Source: Saposhnikovia divaricata (Eukaryota; Streptophyta; Magnoliopsida; Apiales; Apiaceae). From it: a DNA stretch of 64,000 nt. The stretch spans positions 106,694,580 through 106,758,579 of the forward strand of contig CM071595.1 in the NCBI GenBank assembly GCA_036435485.1, written 5' to 3'. The notes under the pieces were generated by a model. That model was not told the origin of the DNA. It ran no database searches and worked only from the letters and a program-made list of their open reading frames with translations. Every line of letters begins with the position of its first letter. The first letter of the stretch is position 1. Below are positions 46,802 through 57,498 of the stretch, one piece after another. The position numbers and the translations under genes are program-made.

Positions 46802-47224
46802 TCAACAGTCTTCATTTGATGCTTTTGAATATAAGCAACAAACTTTGTCCTTGCTTGCAGAATCCATATTGGCTACAAACAAGCTTCCTTTCCTTACTCT
46901 AGATAGAGCAAAGTCACCAGTCTTCTTGTGGGTGATCAAACATTCATCTTTGTCAAAATTTACCTTGAATCCTCTATCAGTAAACTGACCAACACTTAGC
47001 AGATTATGCTTGAGTCCCTTGACTAATGCTACATCTTCAATGATGACATTTCCAACTTTCAACTTGCCATATCCCAATGTGTTACCCATGATGTCATCTC
47101 CAAAAGCAACCATTGGGCCAGCCTTCTCCTCATATTGTGATAACAGGGCCATATCACCAGTCATGTGATTTGAGCATCCACATGACCTTCTTTTCATTTT
47201 CTTTGCCCTGTAAACACAAAGGTA
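46802..47224 (-). pseudogene. Copia protease region of - element, active site lost
   Basis: The block GCSNHMTGDMALLSQYEEKA, FGDDIMGNTLGYGKL, LKHNLLSVGQFTDRGFKV and RKGSLFVANMDSASKD matches the aspartic protease and following segment of SIRE-type pol. Where the family has LDSGCSRHMTGD, this copy has RSCGCSNHMTGD, so the catalytic Asp is missing. An in-frame stop (47225-47227) separates it from the upstream gag-pol part. The open stretch ends at TGA near 46802, which also precedes the integrase zinc finger. Confidence 0.82.
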
Positions 47225-48355
47225 TTACATCTCTTTTGGTACCCAAACAAGTTTAGGTCCACTTGACTTAGAAACAGATATATCAAAAATAGCATGTTTA
47301 TCAACTTTCTTAGGACTAGTCTTCTTGTCACTGTTAGAAGTCTTAGAAACTGAATTCTTAGACTTAGGTGACAGAGGTACCTTCCTAGTTGTAGGAGGAC
47401 TTGAAGACTCTGGCCTTGTGTAGTGTGTGTGAATGTTGTGACTAATGCAACCATCCATGAATTGTCTTCTCAAATTAAAATAGCTAATCATAACATTCAT
47501 ATTGCATGGCATACAGTCAAGTTTATCACAAAAAGGTGAATCTCTATGTCTTAAAGGCACAGAGCAATCATAGAATGGTTTAGCTACATTACCAGTTGGT
47601 TTCTTGCATGCATGTGTTAAGTGATTAGTACTAACACAATTTTGACAAGTTTTCCTAGGGGCATTAGGCGCATAAGCATAATTATTATCCTTGTTTATCC
47701 CTAGCTTGTCATTCCTGTTATGTTTATTATTAGCCACTTTCTTCTCAGACTCATTTTTCCCAGCTGAAACAAACTTCACAAACTTCTCAGGTCTAGGTCT
47801 ACCTCCTACTGGCTTCTTGGCTTTTGCCTTGACACTCTCACTCTTGGAGGATGCTGGTTGTTCACTAGACTGTGCCTCATCCTTATCATTCAACATTTGC
47901 TTAATGAGTAAGGCATCCTCATCAACTTCAAATGTTGGTTCTTTAAAAATTGGAGACTCGGTCTTTTTCAAAATGTGAGGCACTTCCTCCTGAACAACTA
48001 TGTCATCTTCAATGACAGCATAGCCTTTCCTCTGTTTAAGAGTGTCATAGTCAAGTCCAATGGCAACCATGGGTTTAGCTTGGTTTCTCTCATGGTAGGA
48101 CTGCAATAGACTAGAGGAGTTCTTAAAGGTTTTCAGTCTGAATTCATTTTCAGCTAGTTCATCCCTAAGAGCCTTCTCAACCTGACTAGCACATAGAACC
48201 TTATTCTGCAGATATTCAACTTCTTTCTTAAGGTTATCTACTTGCATAGCAGTTAGCTCAAGTTCCTCATTCTTCTTGTTTAACAGTTCATTCTTAGCAG
48301 ACAGTTTGGCAAACTCTTCATTAGCAGCAGTCATACTAGTATGAATATTAAACAT
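47225..48355 (-). pseudogene. Copia gag-pol linker with coiled coil (- element)
   Basis: 376 codons in the same frame as gag, separated only by the TAA at 48356-48358. The first 70 residues (EFAKLSAKNELLNKKNEELE through KEVEYLQNKV) form a probable coiled coil. A lysine-rich, basic central part and a cysteine-containing patch (CQNCVSTNHLTHACKKP, a C-x2-C-x4-H-x4-C second knuckle) follow. It ends SSGPKLVWVPKEM, the motif that precedes protease. Probably the C-terminal half of the gag protein in an intact relative. Confidence 0.8.
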
Positions 48356-49720
48356 TTAAATCGATAGTTGTTCAACCATGCATTTATACTCAGAAACAGA
48401 CATATCTATGGTAGTGAGAGATGGTACCTGAGAGTTAGAAAGAGATTGTTCATCCTTGGAATCAGCCATCAAGGCATAGTTGCAAAATTCTTGCTCTTCT
48501 CCATCACTATCAGAGTCATCCCAACACTTCCCTTCATCTATGCAGGCCTTGCCTTGTGTTTGCTTTTTCAGAAGGGCCTCATATTTAGCTTCAAGCTCTA
48601 GAAACTCCTTATCCTTCTTTTTAGGCTTCTTGCATTCACTGGCAAAATGCCCTAGGTCATTGCATCTATAACACCTTACAGATGACCTATCCACATGGCT
48701 GGTTTTGAATATATTCTTGTTTACTTTCACAGGTGTCTTACTCTTGTTGAATGAATGGTTTTGGGGTCTAGATTTGAAGGGTTGGTTCCTCTTGAATCTT
48801 ATGTTTGGAAATTTCCTGGCCATGAAAGTATATGAGGTATTCTCCATGCCATCTAGTTCTTCAAGAGTATAGAACTCATCTTCTTCCTTCTCTTCAATAG
48901 GTTCAGTCACTTCAACTTCAGTTTCTTCATCATCTACTATCTCCTCTATCCTCAGCTGATTTGTAGATGCTTCTAGGTCTTGAACAGGTTTGCTGACAAT
49001 CAAGGCACATGATGTGTTTATCATTCTGCCTTGATTGGCTTGTATAGCCCTCTTCTGAAGCAACTCAAGCTCATGAGTCTTTAAAACCCCATAGAGCACA
49101 TTATATGTGGTTTTGTTTAAATCTCTTTCCCTTAGAGAAATGACCCTCTGCTCTAGGTGGTTTGGAGAAGACAATAGAAACTTCATGTTCAACTCTTTAG
49201 TGCTGTAAACCTTCCCATTCATCTGTAGCTCAGTCACCAGCTTGTGAAACCTTTCAAACATGTCAGTAATACTTTCCTTGGTCTGTGCCATGAAAGCTTC
49301 ATACTGTGTGACCAGTATCTGTTTCTTGTTCTCTCTAACCTCCTCTATCCCTTCACACAATACCTCAATGTGATCCCACATCTCTTTTGCTGATTTGCAT
49401 GAGACTATGTTGGCAAACAATGACATCTCCATAGAATCTATTATCAGCAGCATGAGATGACTATCCATGGCAACCTTATCTTTCTCTGAGTCTATCCACT
49501 TGGATGGTTCCTTGGCCACGTAGGTTCTTGGATAGGTTGTGGTTCCAACTGTCTTTTCAGGGATCTCTTGTTGTGGAACAAAGGGACCATTCTTGAGGAT
49601 ATCAGGATATAGAGGGTTAGAAGCTTTGATGAACAACAACATTTTAATCTTCCAGAGGTTGTAATTCTCTTTGTCGAACTTAGGGACCTTCACCATTCCT
49701 GTAGTCTTTGGTGTATTCAT
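48356..49720 (-). pseudogene. Copia gag of - element
   Basis: The start is set at MNTPKTTGMVKVPKFDKENY (49720), 31 bases beyond the primer site; the open frame extends further back into the LTR, but the conserved gag starts here. KFDKENYNLWKIKM and WDHIEVLCEGIEEVRENKK are typical UBN2-type copia gag helices, followed by MFERFHKLVTELQMNGK. The zinc knuckle CYRCNDLGHFASECKKP (C-x2-C-x4-H-x4-C) sits near residue 400, then an acidic WDDSDSDGEE segment. It ends at TAA 48356-48358, with an ATG right after in the same frame. I infer a nonsense mutation in a longer gag-pol frame rather than a real terminus; a programmed readthrough is less likely here. Confidence 0.88.
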
Positions 49721-49750
49721 GATCGTTTTCTGTATTTGAATAAACAGCCT

Positions 49751-49762
49751 GCTCTGATACCA
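49751..49762 (-). promoter_or_regulatory. Primer binding site of - copia element
   Basis: On the - strand TGGTATCAGAGC starts 2 bases after the 5' LTR end, a perfect match to the tRNA-iMet consensus. Confidence 0.93.
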
Positions 49763-49764
49763 CT

Positions 49765-50871
49765 TGTTGACTATTGAACACACGAATTGAATACAGAGGG
49801 GGGGTGAATGGATTCTCAAACTTTTCTTGTTCTTGAATCTGTTTGGTGTATGTAGCAAGCTATGTGTTATGTGTGTGTAGAACTATAAGTACGGATAGTG
49901 AACAACACAAGACACAATATTCACTTTAATCTAATATTTTATTAGATAAAGATTTGCTACAAATGATAGTAATTTCAGCTTCGTTTTCTCAGAGAGATGT
50001 ATTTTCTAAAAGTGAATCTTAAAACTTCTCTCTCTATAACTAAGGAAGTGAGGTTGTATTCTTATAGAACATGAATACAACCTACTTACTATAAATAAGG
50101 TTACTGGATAAATTACTTTCTAGTATGTCTATCCTATTTGAGTAAGCATCCAAACGGCTACAGGTTTGACTTCTTGAAGTTCTGTTCAGATCCACTTCTT
50201 TAGCTCTTTGTCTCTTGTACATCTCTCTAAGCTTCTTTGTAGGCTTTCCAAAGTACCTTACAGTTTGTGGTCCATAAAGTGCTTTGGCTTGTTGTAGGTT
50301 TCTAACTTGTACAATTTAACCAGTATTTTGTCTCCAAGATTGTATTCGAGAAGTAACTTAGTGATTGATTCGAGAACTAGAATTGACTTGATAGATAACT
50401 CTGAGTTCTCGAATACTGCAAAGCTGACATATCGAATAACTTCTCGAATAGCTCTTTTCTTCAGGAATTCTTGAGTTGTCGAATAGAGCATTTAACTTAT
50501 CGAATCCCTGAGATATCGAATAGCTTTCTGAGTCTTTGAGATATCGAATACAACTCTGACTTGTTGACTCTCAGAGAACTCGAATACCACTTTGACTTGT
50601 TGACTTCTTGAGTTCTCGAATAGAGTAATAGACATGTCGAATATCTGAGTTATCGAATGACTCTTTGACTTGTTGACTCTCAGAGATGTCGAACAGTGTT
50701 TTTACAGATATCGAATCCTTGACTTGTCGAATGCTAGACTTCTCGAATATAACAAAACACTTCTCGAATTTGTACTTAGGCAAATCTTCATTCTTCGAAT
50801 TCCAATTGTGTTTATTTTGACAATCTTGATCTTCAAGTTTGAGGCATGATCCTTGGAACTTCTTTCAAGCA
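49765..50871 (-). repeat. Copia (- strand) 5' LTR
   Basis: About 1107 bp, matching 33226-34317. On the + strand it runs from tgttgactattgaacac to tctttcaagca. It lacks a 13-bp ctgtgaatacaaa-type stretch present in the other LTR near 33425. The tcgaata cluster lies at 50343-50770. Confidence 0.86.
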
Positions 50872-50878
50872 TTATTCT

Positions 50879-52573
50879 CTGACTTTTAATTACAGTTACA
50901 CAGATAGAAATTGATGCCTATTACATGTACTACAACAAGTAGAAACTCTACAACTAGAGGTTCCCTCAGTTAAGAGGTCATGTAAGTAATGCAAAGTATT
51001 ACAAACAATTAGGCTTGTTATTAGATGTACTCAGGCATGCCTCTGTGACTAACAATTTTCAATAAACTCAAACAGGTTAATATGTACGCAAACACTTACC
51101 AATTTCAAAACAAAGAGTGCATTGATGTCTGCTCCTTAGCACAAAGAGAGCAATAACTCCATCATAGGAGACAAGCTTAGTCACCATCTTTATACTCAAA
51201 TTTGACCCCTCACAACCGTCACCAATAACCTAATGAACCACAGTATAACTAGTATAAGAAATGATCTGGTTTAGAACCTAACTAGAATATCAAAAAGCAT
51301 TCTAATGTGGAACCTAGTTAGAATATTAAATAACAAATATTTTAAAACTAGTATATGAAACAATCAATATGTGCTTAAATTACTTAAATTCTAATTAAAA
51401 AAACACTATACATGTTACAATTCTATTGTGGAATCAAAAAATTTACACTGAAAATAACTAAATCGCTTAGTTCTTTTACATTTTTACTAATTTGATTCTA
51501 TAGTAGAATCAAAAATTCCATTTTGTAGCATGGTACTAAAAAAATTATTGCTTTGATTCTACTATAGAATTAACTTTTGAGTACAAACTTGTTGCTTTTG
51601 AGTCATTTTAATGATCGTATGTGTTAAAAGTCTCCTACATAATTAATTTTTTTGCACTAGAATTAAAAAAATTAGATAAATACTAATTTGATTTAAGTGC
51701 TAGAATCAAACAGGATCAAAAGACCTACCTAATATTTTGAGAACAAGATTTGCTGTTTATGAATCTTTTATCTGATTTAGTAGTAGAATTTATTCATTGT
51801 AAGCCTATTGTTGAATCAAAATTTCTACACTACTATTAATAATAAATACTAACTTGATTCTGCAATAGAATCAAAAGACCTACCTAATACTTTGAGCACA
51901 AGTTTTGCGATTTGCTGCTTACGAGTCATTCATCAAAATGTCAGCACTAAAATTAACAAAATCAAATCAATAATAATTCGATGCCAAAGTAGAATAAAAA
52001 GACCTAAAATAACAACATAATTGCATATAATCAAACAAGAACAAGTTAAAAATTGGGATATTACAAATATTTAGAGCATAGATCTAAACAATAACAAATC
52101 AAAACTAACATGAACCAAATTTCAAAAAGAACTGATTTTATAGATCAAAAAGTACCAATTACAGTTATTGGATTATATGTAAAGTTTAATTATTAACTTT
52201 AAGAACTAAGATAAACACAAATCGAGAAATCACCATAAACTAAATTAAAAGAAAAAAATACCTGAAATAGTACATGAATCTCGAGATCTTAACATGAAGA
52301 TCATAAAGACTGAATCTTTAATTTAGTCTAAACTGAAAAGAGCTACGCTATGATCGATCGATCGATCGATGAGAAGCTGAGACATATACATACAACTATC
52401 GTGTATATCTGTCTCGCAAATTTCCTTTATAAAATAATAAAAGTGAATTAATATAATTGTTTATTTGTGACCGTCGAATGTAAATCTAATCTAATGGTTG
52501 AGATTGGTTTAGAGGGTTCTCTCCTGTACTCTATATAAGAAGGTTCTCTTTAGAATAATGTCCTATATATATA
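50879..52573. other. Non-coding flank with ttctatagtagaat-type motifs (inverted sense)
   Basis: No gene supported. Between 51400 and 51990 many attcta(c/t)(a/t)atagaatcaaa words occur, in the opposite sense to those at 150-900 and 30260-30640. A short (gatc)n run lies at 52351-52370. Confidence 0.5.
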
Positions 52574-52740
52574 TAGGCAAAGTATCAAATAGAAACCAAG
52601 TCTTAAATAGAAACTAGAAACCAACACTAAATAAATTATATTTCATCTATAATTTAATTTGGTCATTAAATTAGCTTGAAATGTTGGATTAGGGTTTAGT
52701 TTCTAGTTTTTATTTTAATTTGGTTTCTATTGAAGTAGGA

Positions 52741-52745
<5 letters not shown>
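52574..52745. mobile_element. Small MITE with about 45-bp imperfect terminal inverted repeats
   Basis: The left arm aatagaaaccaag...aactagaaacc (about 52579-52622) pairs with the right arm ggtttagtttctag...ttggtttctatt (about 52693-52738). Both sides are flanked by TA runs, so a target duplication cannot be defined. The superfamily is uncertain. Confidence 0.6.

Positions 52746-52790
<45 letters not shown>
52742..52790. repeat. (TA)n microsatellite
   Basis: About 24 TA units directly after the MITE at 52574-52745. Confidence 0.95.
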
Positions 52791-52793
<3 letters not shown>

Positions 52794-52795
52794 AT

Positions 52796-53145
52796 TGCTC
52801 CATAAAGAACACTATTATATAAAGAACACTATGTAATCATTTATTCCAATCGATCAAATGGCCCCGCCAGGGACACCCAATACAAAAAGTTCTTATTTTT
52901 TTACCCTCTATCCATTCAACAAAAAAATAAAAAATAAATATTTTTTTTTAAAAAGTCACTGTTCATGATGACGTCAACACTGACGTCATCATGAACAGTG
53001 ATTTTTAAAAAAAATTAATTTTTTTTGCTGAATGGATAGAGGGTAAAAAAATAAGAATTTTTTGTATTGGGTGTCATGGCGGAACTCTTAGATTAGATTA
53101 AATATGAGTGTTATAAAGGTATTCTTTATTGTTCCTTATATAAGG
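52796..53145. mobile_element. Foldback MITE: near-perfect long hairpin
   Basis: The arms meet at a 4-base loop (acac, 52977-52980). TGACGTCA occurs on each side (52969-52976, 52981-52988), then gttcatga/tcatgaac, aaaaagtcac/gtgattttt, and ctctatccattcag(c)/gaatggatagag. The outer arms, with acacccaatac/gtattgggtgt, are strong to about 52870 and 53078. Weaker pairing of ataaagaacact-like ends extends to about 52800 and 53140. No coding capacity. Superfamily not set because the ends and target duplication are unclear. Confidence 0.78.
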
Positions 53146-53146
53146 T

Positions 53147-53689
53147 TGTTGTGGAACAAAAAGTAGGGTTATCGAATTGCGGCTAGGGTTCGTGAGCTTC
53201 GTGCTTTAATGGCTGCGCTTGTGTTACCGTGACCTAATTCGGGTCTTCACAAGATGCCTACGTATCTCAAAGTTGAGAATCAAGCCAAAAAACGTAGTTC
53301 TGATATGAGGGGTCTGGCCCTTTATATAGGCTGTAGGAGCCTTAGAATCGTAATAGGGTTTGGAGACTTGGTGGACAAGTCACCGTTATTGAGGAAGGTT
53401 CTGACTCCTTCCTTATAGGAATTAGTTTCCATGTTGAATTAGGTGCCTTGGAGGCTACACAATATCCCTGGGATATTCTAGAACGTTCCTGGTTTCTAGA
53501 ACGTTTCCGGTTTGTGGATCAGGCCCATGTTATAAACAAGCTTATACCGGGCGTCCCCGGTTTGGGCTGTTCTTTTGGGCTTAATCATTAACCTCGAATT
53601 TAATGCCCAACTAGGATTTCGGGCCTTATTTATGAGCCAATAAATACTATATTAATAATGTCTTTAGGGATTATTTTTCACCCATATCA
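53147..53689. mobile_element. Probable solo LTR (543 bp)
   Basis: It starts TGTTGTGGAAC and ends CCCATATCA, with aaggt before and aatgt after, a 5-bp duplication with one mismatch. The internal text (gatgcctacgtatctc, aatcaagcc, aaaacgtagttc) is recognisable from plant LTRs, and tttatataggctg near 53322 could be its TATA box. No internal region or second LTR is present. GC content is higher than its surroundings. Confidence 0.55.
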
Positions 53690-55440
53690 AATGTGTTTGT
53701 CGTAGAGTGCAACTATATATATATATATATATTCGAAAAATAAAAATAATTTTTCATTGAGTTTTACATATTTTTCTTAAATGTTACTGTAACTAAATTA
53801 AAGGTTATGTATATAGTATTTTTAATAATATATTTAGATTTTAAAAAATATATTTACTTTTCATTATATCAAGAAAATTAACTAAATAATTAAAAATAAA
53901 TAGTTTAAAATTTCTTAAAATATAAATATATCATCAAAAATATTAGAATTATTTACTTTTCATTTGATATGATTTTAATGATTCAAATAATAATCCGTTG
54001 AAATTGATGAACAAATTGATATATGACTTTTACTTTAGTGATCAATTTGATTTTTAACCCAATTTTTTTAAACTTTAAAATTCTAATAAACCTTTTTTTA
54101 TAAAAAAAAATCTAATAAACTTAAGAGATTAGGGAGTCTTAAATACCTCTCATGTAAGATTTATCAGATATATAGTCCAATTTTTTAAGTATTTCAGTAA
54201 AAATTTCCTGAGAGCAATCTCGTGATTCTTTTCCTCTAAACTTAATAAGTATCTCCGGAAAGGGTGGGCTCTGAAGTTCGATTTGTGGACTCTGCAAATC
54301 TTCATGACTTCAAATTTGGTGAACTGAAACAACTTTTTTTTAGATAATCAGCTAATTGAAACAACTTCAAAGATGAAGAAATGATCCATCATCCATCATA
54401 CGTATTTTCTACCAAATCTCATCATAATTTTTTTTCCACTAATTTTTCTTGAAAGTCCTTCCTAGTCCTACCTTCCGTTATATTCTTATAAACTTACCCA
54501 TTTCATTTTCATAATTTCATTCACCCAACAGGCCAACACTATATTAATTCTAATATTTTAATTTTCGTTTTGCTCGGTATACTTGGGGACCATTTGATAA
54601 ATTTAATGAGATGAGTTGAGCTGAACTGAAGTGGATGACAGACTTCTGAACAACTAATATTGTTTTCAATAATTTTAACTTATGAGTGGATCCAAAAGTT
54701 ACTGACCGATTAAGGAACAGAAATCTCTTATTTCAAAAAAAAAAGGAACAGAAATCTCATGTCAAAAAAATAAAAAAGCTGGGAATAGAAATCTAACCCA
54801 ACTCAAAAAATTTGGATGAAGAGAGCTTCTAGGCTTGCTTTTCATTAGTCTAGACTGAACATTTTTTTTGATAATCAGCAAAGGTTGGATTAGTTGATTA
54901 CAAACAGCCTAGCTACTAAATCGACAAACGATTGTTGTAACATAGTTATTCGTATTTATCATCTGCAGAAAAGAGCAGCTTCTTTCATGTGCAATAATAT
55001 GTACTGTAACTTATCAGAAAACAATTTGTAAATGAGAAACATGCCTAAAATGATATATTTGCCAGAGTAAAACTGATGCATAGACCATGAACAATGAAAT
55101 ATACAGAGTGGGCAACATGCATAAGCAGAGACATGAAACATTGAAAACCAAAAAATATACACAAGTGCAACATGCATAAGCAGAGACTTATGAAAAGAAT
55201 CAAGAGCAGAATTTTTCCAGTATCCCCTACAATTACAAGGCATTTGCACCATTTTTTTTTCCCAAAGTTAAAAAAGAAAACCTTCACTTCTCTTATACAC
55301 AAACCCATGTTTTGTTTGTAAACCTTAACCCCATTTGTCCTTTATCCACCAATTATCCATGTATCTCCTTCCCCCTAACCTTATTAATGTACACAAGGAA
55401 ATATACCCATACCCATTCTTACGAAATGAAAATGCAAAAC
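53690..55440. other. Intergenic AT-rich DNA 3' of the WAV3-like gene
   Basis: No gene motif seen. A short (ta)n run at 53712-53731 and several A/T homopolymers are the only structures. Small open frames near 54959-55308 are low-complexity and hydrophobic and are probably chance. Confidence 0.5.
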
Positions 55441-55560
55441 AGAGTCTTCCAGGAGCTCTCTAACTGTGTTTGATTCCGGTTTTCAGAACCAGTCTTGAGA
55501 GGCAAAACATATCAAGTAACAGTGCAGAGGACCGAAGAAAAGACTTAATGAGTTCGTCAA
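55441..55560 (-). other. Probable 3' UTR of the WAV3-like gene
   Basis: Sequence directly after the stop codon on the - strand. The end of the transcript cannot be fixed; several weak aataaa-like words lie further downstream. Confidence 0.35.
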
Positions 55561-57498
55561 TTACCTTGGCTGTGGTTGTGTGGAGAAAGACCGAGTAGGT
55601 CTGGCTGACAATTGTGATGCTGGATTGCCAAAAAACATTGTTTGGGATCGAGTGACCATCTCGACCATTGATGGTGTCTGGTAAGCATGCACAAGGCTTG
55701 TACTATCCATGGAATCACCTCTTGCAGTTGCCCTCTGCCAGGAATGTGAGCTTAAACCTGAGAGAACATAAGCTCTTCCTGAAGACTCATAGACACGACG
55801 GTTTGCCATTCTCTCTTGCATTTCTTTCAGTTCAGCACCCAGTGCAACACACAACCTGTCACCAGCTCGGGCTGACACTGTTTCTAATAAATTTTTGCGA
55901 CAATGCTCAAGCACCGTCACTGCTGCACTTAAATCATTACGTTCAGCAGCAGCTCGTGCTTCTGCCATTGCTTCTGCTGCATGAAGTCTGTTTCTCTGTC
56001 TGTCCACTTCCATGGACAGTGAAAGTTGTCCGGTAGTTTCAGGCCTTTGAATTACCACATTTCTGAGTTCTTCTATGGTCACTGTTTCTTTTGTGATAGG
56101 GTCTTTGTAATGGCATTTAATTTTTACCAATGTCATGTCATTAATGCATTTCTCAACTGGAATATCGATAATCGCCAAAAAATCTCTCTCTTCTTCAGCA
56201 TACAGATCCCCAACTTCTATGAAGCCCGTTCTGGCATCATTCGTTAAATTCGTCTTATAGTTTCCAGCTTTTATTGAGTTGAGATACAACTTTGGATGAA
56301 CACAATCAACTACTACCTGGAGTTCCTGCACCACAACACTCAAAAGCCCTCCAATGCATTGTGCAAAAGCATCCTGAATCACACTCTCTGCCTCTATAAA
56401 AGAAAATGTCCCCCCAGAAGCTTCAGAAATTGAGTGCATTGAAACAGCATCATGATCCGCACCAAAACCAAATGAGTGAACTGGAATGTTGGTGCCTGTA
56501 CCACTATCCCGACGCATGGAGGATGGGAGGAGTGACTGCTGAGCAGTCACAGTATTAGCATGGGGGCTTGATATTGTATATGTGTCCTGCCCATCAGATA
56601 ATAATATAATACTACTGACTGGACTCTTCCATTTGCGGTCTGTCAGAACCTTGGAACCTTTTCGCAGCCCCTCAGCAATGTTTGTGCCACCATTTGAAAT
56701 CAGCGCATTAACAGCCTGCAGTGCTTCCTGCCTTCCGGTGTTTGTCATCCTACGAAGAGGAAAGAGGCGACGAGCGGTGGAGGAGAAAGCAATCACTGAA
56801 AGCCGATCAGAAGGTCCTAGATTTTGTATAACGAATCCCATCGCTCGTTTTAACAAAGCAAGTTTTGTACCAGCCATGCTACCACTGACATCAAGCACAG
56901 TGACAAGATCTATTGGAGCACGAGAGTTCTGAGATATTAAAAGCGGATTTGCCAGCTCTTCACTATAGCATTCCTGACCACCATTAACCGGAGCTTTAAG
57001 ATGTAATAATATGTTGAAGTTACTATGAGATGCTGATCTTGCAACAGCAGAAACCTCAGGATATGTCTCGATCTCTATTGCTCCAATAGAACGGTCATCT
57101 TTAGAGGTATTTTCATGAGATTTTTTTGCAGTATCCTCAGGTTGGGGATCCAAAAGTTCATCATCATCGAACACATCTGGCTCATGGGATAGACGGAGTG
57201 GAGCACTATGCCGATTTGCATCCAAACGAGGATGAGGGAGCTGTGGAACAACATTCATCCAGCCATCATCTTGAGGCCAAATACCACGACTAATTCTAGA
57301 CCGTCTATTAAAGAGATCAGAAGCCGGACTCTGGAATGGAACTTCCTTCCATTTTGCTCGGCAAATGGGGCAGATCTGGTTGCCATGTTTTACGTTGGAT
57401 GTAATGCACTGGAAGTGGAAGGAGTGTGAACATTCTGCAGTGAATAAGGCATGGCCTTGGCCTGGTTTCATTGTGGTCAAGCATATTGAGCAGATTCT
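55561..57498 (-). CDS. WAV3-like: WAV3-like RING-H2/vWA E3 ubiquitin ligase, exon 2
   Basis: 645 codons plus stop, joined in phase 0 to exon 1 at 59396-59632 for a 724-residue protein, close to the usual length of the Arabidopsis WAV3/WAVH family. The acceptor is ttattgcag|AGAATC. Protein residues 82-125 form a C3H2C3 RING (CSIC ... CSHSFHFQC ... CPIC), which recruits the E2 enzyme. After an acidic linker a von Willebrand A domain begins near 275, with the metal-binding DVSGS at 282-286, GGTNIAEG near 350 and SDGQD near 381. A beta-rich segment and a helical region follow. The frame has no defects and ends in a Ser/Thr-rich tail. In Arabidopsis this family controls root gravitropism and wavy growth; the same role here is inference. 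The RING and vWA order is diagnostic, so the family call is strong. Confidence 0.94.
   Translation of the reverse strand, partial: RICSICLTTMKPGQGHALFTAECSHSFHFQCITSNVKHGNQICPICRAKWKEVPFQSPASDLFNRRSRISRGIWPQDDGWMNVVPQLPHPRLDANRHSAPLRLSHEPDVFDDDELLDPQPEDTAKKSHENTSKDDRSIGAIEIETYPEVSAVARSASHSNFNILLHLKAPVNGGQECYSEELANPLLISQNSRAPIDLVTVLDVSGSMAGTKLALLKRAMGFVIQNLGPSDRLSVIAFSSTARRLFPLRRMTNTGRQEALQAVNALISNGGTNIAEGLRKGSKVLTDRKWKSPVSSIILLSDGQDTYTISSPHANTVTAQQSLLPSSMRRDSGTGTNIPVHSFGFGADHDAVSMHSISEASGGTFSFIEAESVIQDAFAQCIGGLLSVVVQELQVVVDCVHPKLYLNSIKAGNYKTNLTNDARTGFIEVGDLYAEEERDFLAIIDIPVEKCINDMTLVKIKCHYKDPITKETVTIEELRNVVIQRPETTGQLSLSMEVDRQRNRLHAAEAMAEARAAAERNDLSAAVTVLEHCRKNLLETVSARAGDRLCVALGAELKEMQERMANRRVYESSGRAYVLSGLSSHSWQRATARGDSMDSTSLVHAYQTPSMVEMVTRSQTMFFGNPASQLSARPTRSFSTQPQPR

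Larger units (their letters stand above)
33226..50871 (-). mobile_element. Ty1/copia SIRE-like retrotransposon with gag, pol and extra ORF, secondarily interrupted
   Basis: LTRs at 33226-34317 (3', truncated by 28 bp on its inner side) and 49765-50871 (5') are direct repeats. On the - strand TGGTATCAGAGC follows the 5' LTR. In order come gag (49720), gag-pol linker, protease, integrase, reverse transcriptase, RNase H (to 43518), a spacer, and an extra ORF from 42645. The extra ORF is cut at 40735 by a + strand copia element. The element's purine tract and the inner edge of its 3' LTR are gone. Stops and frameshifts break pol at several places. attct at 33221-33225 recurs at 50874-50878, 2 bp beyond the apparent LTR end, so the target duplication is probable but not exact. 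Confidence 0.88.

Noticed and set aside
54959..55308. Hydrophobic - strand small frames 3' of the WAV3-like gene
   Set aside because: Overlapping low-complexity frames without start context or homolog; likely chance in AT-rich DNA.
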